NCBI GenBank assembly: GCA_005880985.1
Contig: VBIQ01000004.1
Coordinates: 186,001-250,000, forward strand
Length of the DNA: 64,000 nucleotides
Source of the DNA: Chloroflexota bacterium
GTDB lineage: Bacteria > Chloroflexota > Dormibacteria > Aeolococcales > Aeolococcaceae
Direction of reading: 5' to 3'
Position numbers and translations under genes: made by a program
The notes under the pieces: model-generated
The model's input: only the letters and a program-made list of their open reading frames with translations
Database searches by the model: none
Told to the model about the DNA's origin: nothing
Shown here: positions 26,186 to 33,993 of the stretch, piece by piece
How the letters are laid out: every line of letters starts with the position of its first letter
How positions within the stretch are numbered: position 1 is the stretch's first letter

Positions 26186-26977
26186 TCACCGTCCTTTGAA
26201 GTGAGGGTCGCGCTTCTGGAGGAAGGCCGTCACGCCCTCGACCGCGTCCTCGGTCAGGGTCACCAGGGTGAGCTGCGTCTGCAGGTAACGCAAGGCCGTC
26301 TCGTACCCGAGGGAGTCGATGGCGAAGAAGGCATCGCGTCCCAGACGTGTGATCAGCGGGCTCTTGGTGGTGAGCGTACGCGCCAGGGCCTGCGCCGTCG
26401 CGCGCACCTCGTCCTGCGGCACCACCCGGTTGACCAGTCCCCAGGCGTGGGCGGTGTCGGCGTCGATGCGATCGCCGAGGAGCATCAGCTCCATCGCCCG
26501 TTTGCGCGAGAGGTTGCGGGTGATCAGGGCCATGATCATCATCGGCCACAACCCGACGTTGATCTCCGGGGTGCCGAAGGTCGCGTTCTCGGCGGCCACC
26601 AGCAGATCGCAGGCGAGGGCCAGCCCGAAGCCCCCGGCGAGGGCATGGCCGTTGACGCACCCCACCACCGGTTTGCCCAGCCGCTGGATGGCGAGGAACA
26701 TGTCGACGAACCCGCCGCGCCCGAGGTGCTTCTCCACCTCGGTGGCCTCGCCGCCGAAGCCGCCGAGGTCGGCACCGGCGCAGAACGCCTTGTCGCCGGC
26801 ACCGGTGATCACCGCCACCCGCACCGCGTCGTCGGCCCGGGCCGTCTCCAACCCGGCGAGAATGCCGCGGAGCATGTCAGCGCTGAGCGGGTTGCGTTGC
26901 TCGGGCCGGTTGAGGGTGATCCAGGCCACCTGCTCGCGCACCTCGTAGAGCGCGTGGGCCGGTTGCTGGTCGCTCAT
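26186..26977 (-). CDS. Enoyl-CoA hydratase/isomerase family protein
   Basis: A 263-residue crotonase-fold enzyme acting on acyl-CoA thioesters. Oxyanion-hole segments are recognisable (AFCAGADLGGF and NGHALAGGFGLALACDL), followed by ATFGTPEINVGLWP. The usual second catalytic Glu position reads PEINVG, consistent with hydratase or methylglutaconyl-CoA hydratase-type enzymes. The ATG start overlaps the biotin carboxylase stop by 4 bp, and the stop is 4 bp before the carboxyltransferase start. This layout resembles leucine/methylcrotonyl-CoA pathways (carboxylase plus methylglutaconyl-CoA hydratase), but the exact substrate is inference. Confidence 0.88.
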   Translation of the reverse strand: MSDQQPAHALYEVREQVAWITLNRPEQRNPLSADMLRGILAGLETARADDAVRVAVITGAGDKAFCAGADLGGFGGEATEVEKHLGRGGFVDMFLAIQRLGKPVVGCVNGHALAGGFGLALACDLLVAAENATFGTPEINVGLWPMMIMALITRNLSRKRAMELMLLGDRIDADTAHAWGLVNRVVPQDEVRATAQALARTLTTKSPLITRLGRDAFFAIDSLGYETALRYLQTQLTLVTLTEDAVEGVTAFLQKRDPHFKGR

Positions 26978-28344
26978 GCGCTCGTCGCTTGCTGGGCGCG
27001 TGGGGGCGGCCCGATCTCCGCCAGGAGTGCGGTGGTGTACTCGCCGCTGGTGAACGGCTCCGAGGCGAGCACGTGGCGGTGCAGCGTCAGGTTGGTCTTC
27101 ACGCCCTCGATGCGGAAGCCGTCGAGCGCCGCCAGGGCGCGGCCGATGGCGGTGGGCCGGTCCGATCCGTGCACCACCAGCTTGGCGAGCAGCGGGTCGT
27201 AGAAGTGGGGCACGGCGCTGCCGGCAGCCACCCCCGCGTCGACGCGAACGCCTTCGCCCTCGGGCTCCTGGTATTCGGTGATCGTCCCCGGCGACGGGAG
27301 CATCCGCACCGGGTCCTCGGCGTAGATACGCATCTCGATGGCATGTCCGCGGCTGATGACGTCGCGCTGCTCCATGTCGAGGGGTTGACCGGCGGCGATC
27401 CGCAGCTGCTGCCGGACCAGATCGACACCGGTGCAGAGCTCGGTGATCGGATGCTCCACCTGGAGGCGGGTGTTCATCTCCAGGAAATAGAAGTTGCGCC
27501 TCGCATCGACGATGAACTCCACTGTGCCGGCACTGATGTAGCCGATCGACCGCGCCGCCAGCACCGCGGCGGCGGTCATCCGCCGCCGCAGGATGGCATC
27601 GAGTGCGCAGGAAGGCGTCTCCTCGAGCAGCTTCTGGTGGCGGCGTTGCACGCTGCACTCGCGCTCGCCGAGGTGGATCACCGAGCCGTCGGAGTCGGCG
27701 AGCACCTGCACCTCGACGTGCCGCGGACCGTCGAGAAAGCGCTCCAGGAAGACGGTGCCATCACCGAAGGCGGCCTGGGCGCGCTGGCGAGCGGTGGCCA
27801 CCGCTGTCCGCAACGTCTCGGGGTCGTCGACGCGCTGCATGCCGATGCCGCCGCCGCCGGCACTGGCCTTGACCATCAGCGGGAAGCCGAGCGCCTCCCC
27901 CTCGGCCACCGAGTCGCCGTCATCGGCGAGCGGACCGTCGGTGCCGGGGACCACCGGGACGCCGAGCTCCGCCATCATCGTCCGCGCGCTCAGCTTGCTG
28001 CCCATCGCCTCGATGACATCGGAGGGAGGGCCGATCCAGGCCAATCCCTCTTCCTCCACGGCGCGGGCGAAGGCTGCGTTCTCGGAGAGAAACCCGTAGC
28101 CGGGATGGAGGGAGTCGGCACCACTGTCACGCGCCGCCTGCAACAGTGCCTCGACGCTGAGGTACGAGTCCGCCGCCGGCCCCGGGCCGATCAGCAGCGC
28201 CGTGTCGGCTTCGGCGACGAACGGGGCGGCTGCGTCGACGTCGGAATGGACCGCGATGGCTTCAATGCCCTCGTCGTGACACGCGCGGATCACCCTCCGA
28301 GCGATCTCACCGCGGTTCGCCACCAGCACACGGCGCAGCGGCAT
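26974..28344 (-). CDS. accC: Biotin carboxylase subunit of acyl-CoA carboxylase
   Basis: A 456-residue ATP-grasp biotin carboxylase that carboxylates the BCCP biotin using ATP and bicarbonate. Landmarks in order: VLVANRGEIARRVIRAC at the N-terminus, HPGYGFLSENA, the glycine-rich ATP loop KASAGGGGIGM, the catalytic ECSVQRRHQK, and EMNTRLQVEHPITE. It has no fused BCCP domain, which fits the separate small BCCP gene downstream. It is the second gene of the operon, 9 bp after the amidase and overlapping the enoyl-CoA hydratase. Confidence 0.93.
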   Translation of the reverse strand: MPLRRVLVANRGEIARRVIRACHDEGIEAIAVHSDVDAAAPFVAEADTALLIGPGPAADSYLSVEALLQAARDSGADSLHPGYGFLSENAAFARAVEEEGLAWIGPPSDVIEAMGSKLSARTMMAELGVPVVPGTDGPLADDGDSVAEGEALGFPLMVKASAGGGGIGMQRVDDPETLRTAVATARQRAQAAFGDGTVFLERFLDGPRHVEVQVLADSDGSVIHLGERECSVQRRHQKLLEETPSCALDAILRRRMTAAAVLAARSIGYISAGTVEFIVDARRNFYFLEMNTRLQVEHPITELCTGVDLVRQQLRIAAGQPLDMEQRDVISRGHAIEMRIYAEDPVRMLPSPGTITEYQEPEGEGVRVDAGVAAGSAVPHFYDPLLAKLVVHGSDRPTAIGRALAALDGFRIEGVKTNLTLHRHVLASEPFTSGEYTTALLAEIGPPPRAQQATSA

Positions 28345-28353
28345 ACGACGCGG

Positions 28354-29790
28354 CTACGCGATCGGTGGCCGGCGGTCGGCCCAGGGGCGCGCCTCCTCCA
28401 GTTGCGCGCAGAGGCGGTAGAGGATGCTCTCGCCGGCAGGACGGCCGATTGCCTGCACTCCGATCGGCAGTCCGTCGTGCCAGCTGAGCGGCAACGACGC
28501 GGCCGGCTGACCGCTGACGTTGATCTGCGCGGTGAAGGGGGTGAACACCCCCGCCATCGTCATCGGCGCCATGGGGTCGGCCTCGGAACCCTGGAACATC
28601 CATCCCAGCGGCACCGGCGGCAGGGCAAGAGTCGGGGTGAGGATGACGTCGTAGGTCTCCCAGCTCGTCAGGATCTGCCGCACGAACAGCTGCAGCTTGG
28701 CGATGGCCAGCCCGAGGCTGGTGGCGGGGAGCGCCCTGCCCTGCTCCCACAGCGCCCGGTTGTGGGGCTCGGCCAGGGACGGGTCGCCACCCAGCGAGGC
28801 CCAGAACTCGACGTCGGTGCCGACCAGCGACGCCCACACCTGCATGAACAGCGGCAGCAGCTCGTCGTTGCGCCACGCCGGGGTGTGCTCCTCCACCTGG
28901 TGACCGAGCGACTCGCACAGCGCGGCCGCGTCGCGCACCGCCGCGCCGCAGGCGGGATCGATGGGGACGTCGATGGGAGCGACGTCCGTCCAGCCGATCC
29001 GCAGCCGTCCGGACGACGCGCCGACCTCATCGACGAAGGGACGCTGCGGTGGCGGCGCCCAGTAGGGGTCACCGAGGGCAGGGCCGGAGACGACGTCCAT
29101 GAGCAGCGCGTTGTCGCGCACCGTGCGGGTGAGGAAACCGTCGATGACGAAGCCCGCCGGGTCGTTGCCGGGCAGCGGGCCGCGGGAGACGCGTCCCCGC
29201 GACGGCTTGATCGAGAAGACGCCGCAGCAGGACGCCGGAATGCGCAGACTGCCGCCCCCGTCGTTGCCGTGCGCCGCCGGAGCCAGGCCCGCGGCCACCG
29301 CCGCCGCGGCGCCGCCACTCGAGCCCCCGGGCGTGCGTGAGAGGTCCCAGGGGTTGTGCGCGGCACCGAAGCGGTCGCCCTCGGTGCTGGGAATGGTGCC
29401 GAACTCGGGGAGGTTGGTCTTGCCGGTGAACACCGCCCCGGCGTTGCGCAGCCGGGCCACCAACTCGGTGTCCATCGGCGCCGGCATGTCGGGCGCCATC
29501 CGCGAGCCCTCGAACATCGGCACTCCCGCCAGCAGGACGTTGTCCTTGATGGGGATGGGCACGCCCTCGAGCGGGCGCGCCGCGCCGCGCTGGATCCGGC
29601 CCTCGCTCTCCCGCGCCTGGGCGCGCGCCTGCTCGGCGAGCACCGCCACGAAGGCATTGAGCTTGGGGTTGAGCTCCTCGGTCCGCTCCAGGTAGTGGTC
29701 GACGACCTCGACCGGGGAGATCTCCTTCTCCCGAATTGCGGCGGCGAGGTCGGTCACCGAGATGGAGGTCAGGTCCTTGGTGATCTGCAC
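28354..29790 (-). CDS. Amidase (amidase signature family)
   Basis: A 478-residue serine amidase with the Ser-cisSer-Lys triad. The lysine is in GVPIPIKDNVLLAG near residue 80, and the glycine/serine loop is TPGGSSGGAAAAVAAGLAP with the downstream catalytic serine in GGGSLRIPASCCG. It would hydrolyse an amide to a carboxylate and ammonia; the substrate is unknown. GTG 29790 has GGAGAA 11 bases upstream. The ORF track extends into the divergent gene's region. It is the first gene of the carboxylase operon, so it may supply a carboxylic acid that is later activated to a CoA ester. That link is inference. Confidence 0.9.
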   Translation of the reverse strand: MQITKDLTSISVTDLAAAIREKEISPVEVVDHYLERTEELNPKLNAFVAVLAEQARAQARESEGRIQRGAARPLEGVPIPIKDNVLLAGVPMFEGSRMAPDMPAPMDTELVARLRNAGAVFTGKTNLPEFGTIPSTEGDRFGAAHNPWDLSRTPGGSSGGAAAAVAAGLAPAAHGNDGGGSLRIPASCCGVFSIKPSRGRVSRGPLPGNDPAGFVIDGFLTRTVRDNALLMDVVSGPALGDPYWAPPPQRPFVDEVGASSGRLRIGWTDVAPIDVPIDPACGAAVRDAAALCESLGHQVEEHTPAWRNDELLPLFMQVWASLVGTDVEFWASLGGDPSLAEPHNRALWEQGRALPATSLGLAIAKLQLFVRQILTSWETYDVILTPTLALPPVPLGWMFQGSEADPMAPMTMAGVFTPFTAQINVSGQPAASLPLSWHDGLPIGVQAIGRPAGESILYRLCAQLEEARPWADRRPPIA

Positions 29791-29908
29791 GGCGGTTCTC
29801 CGGGTGGGGGGAGGCGCGGATGGAGCGGCGCCCCCGTATGGTGAGCGGTTCGTGGTCCCTCGCGCTTCGGGCGAGCGGACGGGCGCCCGGCTCCGGCATG
29901 GTTGGGGA

Positions 29909-30325
29909 GTGGCCGCCCCGACCGTCGACGAGGTGCTCGGCTTCGCCCGCGAGCACAAGCTGGCCGTTCTCGCCACCCACCGCGGCGACGGCGGTGTCCA
30001 GATGTCCCCGGTGATGGTCGGCGTCGACGATGGCGCCCTGGTGATCAGCTCGCGCGAGACGGCCTACAAGACCCACAACCTGCGCCGCGACCCGAGGGGC
30101 TGGGTGTGCCTGATAACCCGGGGCTTCTTCGGGGAGTGGCACCAGGCCGAGGGGCGGGTCACCATCGAGTCGCTCCCTGAGGCGATGGACGCCCTGGTGC
30201 GGTACTACCGCGCCGTGTCCGGCGAGCACCCCGACTGGGAGGACTACCGCGCCGCCATGCTGCGCGAGCAGCGCGTGATCCTGCGGATGGCCATCGAGCG
30301 CGTCGGCCCCACCCGGCAGGGCTGA
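29909..30325 (+). CDS. PPOX-class (split beta-barrel) probable F420- or FMN-dependent oxidoreductase
   Basis: A protein of 138 residues forming one split beta-barrel flavin/deazaflavin-binding domain (HKLAVLATHRGDGGVQMSPV, ETAYKTHNLRRDPRGWVCL). The pattern is that of actinobacterial TIGR03618-type F420-dependent reductases, but an FMN-binding or heme-degrading paralogue cannot be excluded. The start is uncertain: GTG 29909 places the conserved domain at the N-terminus, while GTG 29852 would add 19 residues. It is divergent from the amidase operon and converges with the BNR lipoprotein gene, only 4 bp apart. Confidence 0.75.
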   Translation: MAAPTVDEVLGFAREHKLAVLATHRGDGGVQMSPVMVGVDDGALVISSRETAYKTHNLRRDPRGWVCLITRGFFGEWHQAEGRVTIESLPEAMDALVRYYRAVSGEHPDWEDYRAAMLREQRVILRMAIERVGPTRQG

Positions 30326-30329
30326 AGGA

Positions 30330-31571
30330 CTACGACCAGGACACGCCGCCGTCGTGGGTGAAGACGGCGCCCGTGGGAGTCGGTGGGGCGGGTCCACTCC
30401 CACTGCCGGCCCCCGGTCCAGCGAGTCCCGACACGCTCACGCAGTCGCTCGGCGTCCAGCACGACACGGCGTCGAGCTCGACCAGTGAACCCGGCACCGC
30501 GGCCTGCAACCAGGAGGCCCCGCCGTCCGCGCTGAACAGCGCCATCCCGACGCCGCTCGCGCTCCCGACGACCACGCAGCGGCTGGCCGAAGGACACGAC
30601 ACCGCGTCGAGTTGGGCGGCGAGACCGCTCGGCAACGTGGTCTCTCCCCACGATGCGCCACCATCGGTGCTGTACAGCAGCAGGGTCTTGGGCCGGCTCC
30701 CGAGACTCGACGAGCCGCCGGCGGCGACGCAGCGACTGGTCGTGGGGCAGGAGATGCTGCTGACGATGAGCTCATTTGGCCTGCTGCCGGGAAGGGCGCC
30801 GGTGGCCCATGAGTCATCGGAGTCGTTGTCGGGCTCCGCGTCGCCGGGGAGCGCCGTCGCCGACCAGGAGTGTCCACCGTCGGTGGTCAACAGGGTCTTC
30901 TGAGCTCGCAGTCCGAGATCGATGGCGATGGTCACGCAGCGGCTCGACGACGGGCACGACAGAGCGATCAGCTCGCCGCTCGTCGGCAGGCTGCCCCGGG
31001 ACCACGTTGATCCGCCGTCCTCGGTGAAGACCGCCGCTCCGATCGAGAATTGGGGGTGGAGGAAGAAACCGATGGCGACGCAGCTGGTCGGCGTCGCGCA
31101 CGTCACGTTGCCCAGACCGGTCACCCCCTCGGGCAAGGCGCCGCCGGACCAGGTGGAACCCCCGTCGTTGCTCACGATCGCTTCAGGGTGTTGGTTGCCT
31201 CCAGCCTGCCACGCGTAGCCGACCGCGACGCAATGACGAGCCGTGGGGCAGGACACGGCAGAGAGCGGAAGCAGGCCGGTCGGCAACGTGGCCGGGGACC
31301 ACCCCGTACCGCCATTCGTGGTCAGGAACGCAACCGCCGCACCAACGGCGCCACCGACGGCCACGCACTCGGTCGCGGTGGGACAGGACACGCCTTGGAT
31401 GGGGCCCAGCTCGCGTGACAGCAGACCGGGTGTCGGAGTGGGAGCGGGCGTCGGCGTCGGCACGACCGCAGTGCCAGTCGGTGTCGAGGCGACCTTCGGA
31501 GACGCGGTCCCACATGCGGTCACGCCTGCCGACAGGGTGATCGCCCCGGCAAGTAGCAGCAGTCTTCCCAT
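30330..31571 (-). CDS. Secreted lipoprotein with seven BNR/Asp-box repeats and a Cys pair per repeat
   Basis: A protein of 413 residues. The signal peptide ends in a lipobox (SAGVTACG), then comes a Thr/Pro-rich linker (PTPTPAPTPTPG). The rest consists of seven repeats. Each starts with a C-x5-C pair (SCPTATECVAVG, SCPTARHCVAVG, TCATPTSCVAIG, SCPSSSRCVTIA, SCPTTSRCVAAG, SCPSASRCVVVG, SCWTPSDCVSVS) and ends with an Asp-box (NGGTGW, DGGSTW, DGGHSW, DGGASW, DGGVSW). This predicts a seven-bladed beta-propeller outside the membrane with one disulfide per blade. No sialidase arginine triad is evident, so a binding role is likelier than glycosidase. The region between repeats 4 and 5 is longer and acidic. 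Confidence 0.82.
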   Translation of the reverse strand: MGRLLLLAGAITLSAGVTACGTASPKVASTPTGTAVVPTPTPAPTPTPGLLSRELGPIQGVSCPTATECVAVGGAVGAAVAFLTTNGGTGWSPATLPTGLLPLSAVSCPTARHCVAVGYAWQAGGNQHPEAIVSNDGGSTWSGGALPEGVTGLGNVTCATPTSCVAIGFFLHPQFSIGAAVFTEDGGSTWSRGSLPTSGELIALSCPSSSRCVTIAIDLGLRAQKTLLTTDGGHSWSATALPGDAEPDNDSDDSWATGALPGSRPNELIVSSISCPTTSRCVAAGGSSSLGSRPKTLLLYSTDGGASWGETTLPSGLAAQLDAVSCPSASRCVVVGSASGVGMALFSADGGASWLQAAVPGSLVELDAVSCWTPSDCVSVSGLAGPGAGSGSGPAPPTPTGAVFTHDGGVSWS

Positions 31572-31617
31572 CGTCCAGGTTCCCGAGATGCGCAGACCGC
31601 GCCGTCCTTCCTCGGTC

Positions 31618-32397
31618 CTAGTCGACGCCCGCGAACGCGGTCGGCAGCCAGGCGGGATGGGCGAGCACCAGCACCGCCCACGACAGCAGCACGACCCCGA
31701 CCACCGGCACGGCGCGGTCGCCGCTGTGGCCGGTCTTCTCGTACACCATCACCGCGGTGAGCGCCGCCATCCACCAGAGGTTGGCGACGCCGGCGGCGAA
31801 CATCACCAGCATCAGCGCCCAGCAGCAGCCGACGCAGAACAGGCCGTGTCCGCGCCCCAGGCGGAAGGCTCCCGCGACGCCGCTGCGGTAGTGGTGAGCC
31901 AGATAGAGGCCGGGGAGCCGGCATTTGCGCAGGCAGCGGTCCTTGAGATCGGAGAACTGGAAGGCGCCAGCCAGCGCCAGCACCCCGCCCGAGATCAGCC
32001 AGGGACGCGCGCTGAGCCAGGGCGTCCGGTCGACGGTGTGATGCAGGGCGTCGTCGCCGAGAAAACCGGCGACGCCGAAGATGGTCCAGATGAGCGCATA
32101 ACCGCCGAGGAACGCGGCGATGAGAGTGCGCTGCCTCGGCTGCGACACCGACACCACCAGGTAGTTCCGCAGCAAGGGGATGACGGTCGGCAGCATCATC
32201 GCCGCCACCATCGCCTGCCAGGCGACGATGAACAGGCCGAGGGCGACCCACAGCGGTGGGCCGCCCTCCAGCAGCGCGTCGTGATGCAGTGCCCGGCCGC
32301 GGCCGCTCGCCTGGGCCAGCACGGCCAGCAGCCAGGCGGCGGCGATCGCCGCCGGGATCACCGCGGGAATGCGGGCCCGGCGGACGGCGGTGGTCAC
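31618..32397 (-). CDS. DUF2182 family membrane protein (predicted metal-binding)
   Basis: A protein of 259 residues with about seven hydrophobic segments. Family features are MVAAMMLPTVIPLLRNY, FQFSDLKDRCLRKCRLP and HGLFCVGCCWALMLVMFAAG. The Cys- and Met-rich positions led to its description as a predicted metal-binding membrane protein. The GTG start overlaps the DUF1326 stop by 4 bp. DUF1326 and DUF2182 genes are recurrent neighbours, and the pair probably works as a unit, perhaps in metal handling; the biochemical function is not known to me. The ORF track start is 37 codons too early. Confidence 0.85.
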   Translation of the reverse strand: MTTAVRRARIPAVIPAAIAAAWLLAVLAQASGRGRALHHDALLEGGPPLWVALGLFIVAWQAMVAAMMLPTVIPLLRNYLVVSVSQPRQRTLIAAFLGGYALIWTIFGVAGFLGDDALHHTVDRTPWLSARPWLISGGVLALAGAFQFSDLKDRCLRKCRLPGLYLAHHYRSGVAGAFRLGRGHGLFCVGCCWALMLVMFAAGVANLWWMAALTAVMVYEKTGHSGDRAVPVVGVVLLSWAVLVLAHPAWLPTAFAGVD

Positions 32398-33041
32398 CCG
32401 GTGTGTTTCATGTCGTAGACGCCCTGGATGGCGTTGCGGCCGTCGAACGACCACTCGAAGCCGTACTTCGACAGCTTCACCGTGGTGTTGTCCGCTTTGG
32501 AGACCCACGCGGGCGAGCCGGGAATGGTCGAGAAGACAGAGTTGACCAGCAGCGTGGTGCTGCCGTCCGGGCCGCGGTAGGGCTCCATGGTCGAGCTGAT
32601 CAGGCCGTCGCCGACGCGCAGCGTCCCCTTACCCTCGTGGAGCTCGTGGACGATGGGCGCCCGCTCCACCGCCACCACCTCACCGATCAGCTTGGCCAGG
32701 TCCTCGAGCGGTCCGCCGAGCTTGCCGGTGTAGGCGTCGAGAAGGGCGTTCACCTGATCATCGGAGGCCTTCTCGTCGATGAACATGACCATGCGCCAGT
32801 TGCCGGCCAGAACGTTGCCGGGAATGAAGGCGGCGGCCGCCATGTCCACGCCGCTCACGTCGACGCCCCGGATCTCACCCTTGTCGAAGTGGTAGGCGAT
32901 CACCGCCGAGCAGGTGCCCAGGTCGGGATCCTCGCCGATCCAGCAGGGACAGAGGGTGCCGCACGAGCAGGCCTCCAGCAGGGTTCCCTGCAGGTGGTAG
33001 ACGACGTCCGCTTTTGCCGGTGTCTCTTGCGCCAATACCAT
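32394..33041 (-). CDS. DUF1326 domain protein
   Basis: A protein of 215 residues, soluble, with the defining cysteine motif near the N-terminus (LLEACSCGTLCPCWIGEDPD) and another Cys in LGTCSAV. The domain continues with GVDMAAAAFIPGNVLAGNWR, typical of DUF1326. The CxC-x4-CxC arrangement suggests metal binding. No signal peptide is evident, so it is probably cytoplasmic. The ATG has GGGGGA eight bases upstream. It is co-translated with the DUF2182 gene, and a palindromic site at 33199-33218 lies about 160 bp upstream and may control both. Confidence 0.85.
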   Translation of the reverse strand: MVLAQETPAKADVVYHLQGTLLEACSCGTLCPCWIGEDPDLGTCSAVIAYHFDKGEIRGVDVSGVDMAAAAFIPGNVLAGNWRMVMFIDEKASDDQVNALLDAYTGKLGGPLEDLAKLIGEVVAVERAPIVHELHEGKGTLRVGDGLISSTMEPYRGPDGSTTLLVNSVFSTIPGSPAWVSKADNTTVKLSKYGFEWSFDGRNAIQGVYDMKHTG

Positions 33042-33198
33042 CGCCAGTCCCCCAAGTCCGCCTCTCTGACGTGCTGCTGCGAGGGCGGACCGGCAGGCGG
33101 TCCCGGCAATCCCCCTCGTCGCTCAGGTGCGCTACCGCACCAGGCGGGATAAGGGTGCATCCGCCCGGCTGAGCGGGCTAGAGAGAGCAGTAACGTTG

Positions 33199-33218
33199 CC
33201 GTCACATAATGGTGACGG
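33199..33218. promoter_or_regulatory. Perfect palindrome (7-6-7) flanked by direct repeats upstream of DUF1326
   Basis: CCGTCAC and GTGACGG are separated by ATAATG. Two AGTAACG direct repeats flank it, 33 bp apart. On the minus strand the loop reads CATTAT, a -10-like hexamer, so the site could be an operator over the DUF1326-DUF2182 promoter. A GGAACC at the SDR stop codon lies 17 bp before a CGTC within the palindrome, resembling an ECF-sigma promoter. A terminator for the upstream SDR gene is the alternative, but there is no T-run. Confidence 0.45.
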
Positions 33219-33239
33219 TTTAGTAACGAGAGAGGGTTC

Positions 33240-33977
33240 CTAGAACTCGCGGTGGACCAGCGTCGCCGAGGCCTGGTCACGGGGCCGGACCACGATCTCG
33301 TCGACGTTGACGTGCGGCGGCCGGGTGACCGCCCAGAGGATGCAGTCGGCGACGTCCGCCGCGGTCAGCGGGGTCATCCCGGCGTAGACCTGGGCGGCGC
33401 GGGTGGCGTCTCCCGCGAACCTCACCGTGCTGAACTCGGTCTCGACCAGGCCGGGGTTGACCTCGGTGACCCGCACCGGCCGTCCCAGCAGCTCGAGGCG
33501 GAGGGTCCTGGTCACCGCCCGGGCGGCGTGCTTGGCGGCGGTGTACCCGGCTCCGCTGGGATAGACCTCGAACCCGGCGATGGAGCCGACGTCGACGATG
33601 TGGCCCTTGCCTCCCCGTTCGAGCAGGGGCAGCACCGCGCGGGTCATCCGCATCAGGCCGAGCACATTGCTCTGGTACATCGAGAGCCACTGCTCATCAT
33701 CGGCGTCGCTCACCGGCTCGAAGCCCAGCGCACCACCGGCGTTGTTGACGATAATGGCACATTCATCGAGGCCGTGCACGAAGGCGCTGACGCTGCCCGG
33801 ATCGGTGACGTCGAGCCTCGCCCAGCTGGCGCCGACCGCCTCGCACACCTCGCGCAGCCGGTCCTCGCGACGCGCTCCGCCGATCACCCGGAAGCCGGCG
33901 CCGGCGAGGGCGCGGACGGTGGCGGCGCCGATGCCACTGCTGGCTCCGGTGACGACGGCGGCGCGATCCTCGCTCAT
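33240..33977 (-). CDS. Short-chain dehydrogenase/reductase
   Basis: A 245-residue classical SDR oxidoreductase with NAD(P)-binding TGASSGIG near the N-terminus, the NNAG motif, and the catalytic tetrad Ser (VDVGSIAGF) and YxxxK (YTAAKHA). GARREDRL after beta-2 favours NADPH. The substrate cannot be deduced. ATG 33977 is chosen because it begins the Rossmann fold directly. It lies 16 bp after the ABC exporter stop on the same strand and is probably co-transcribed with it. Confidence 0.9.
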   Translation of the reverse strand: MSEDRAAVVTGASSGIGAATVRALAGAGFRVIGGARREDRLREVCEAVGASWARLDVTDPGSVSAFVHGLDECAIIVNNAGGALGFEPVSDADDEQWLSMYQSNVLGLMRMTRAVLPLLERGGKGHIVDVGSIAGFEVYPSGAGYTAAKHAARAVTRTLRLELLGRPVRVTEVNPGLVETEFSTVRFAGDATRAAQVYAGMTPLTAADVADCILWAVTRPPHVNVDEIVVRPRDQASATLVHREF

Positions 33978-33993
33978 GCGGCCAGTCCCTCGG

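Noticed and set aside
26989-29340. 783-codon plus-strand ORF
   Set aside because: Antisense to biotin carboxylase and amidase, both with intact catalytic motifs.
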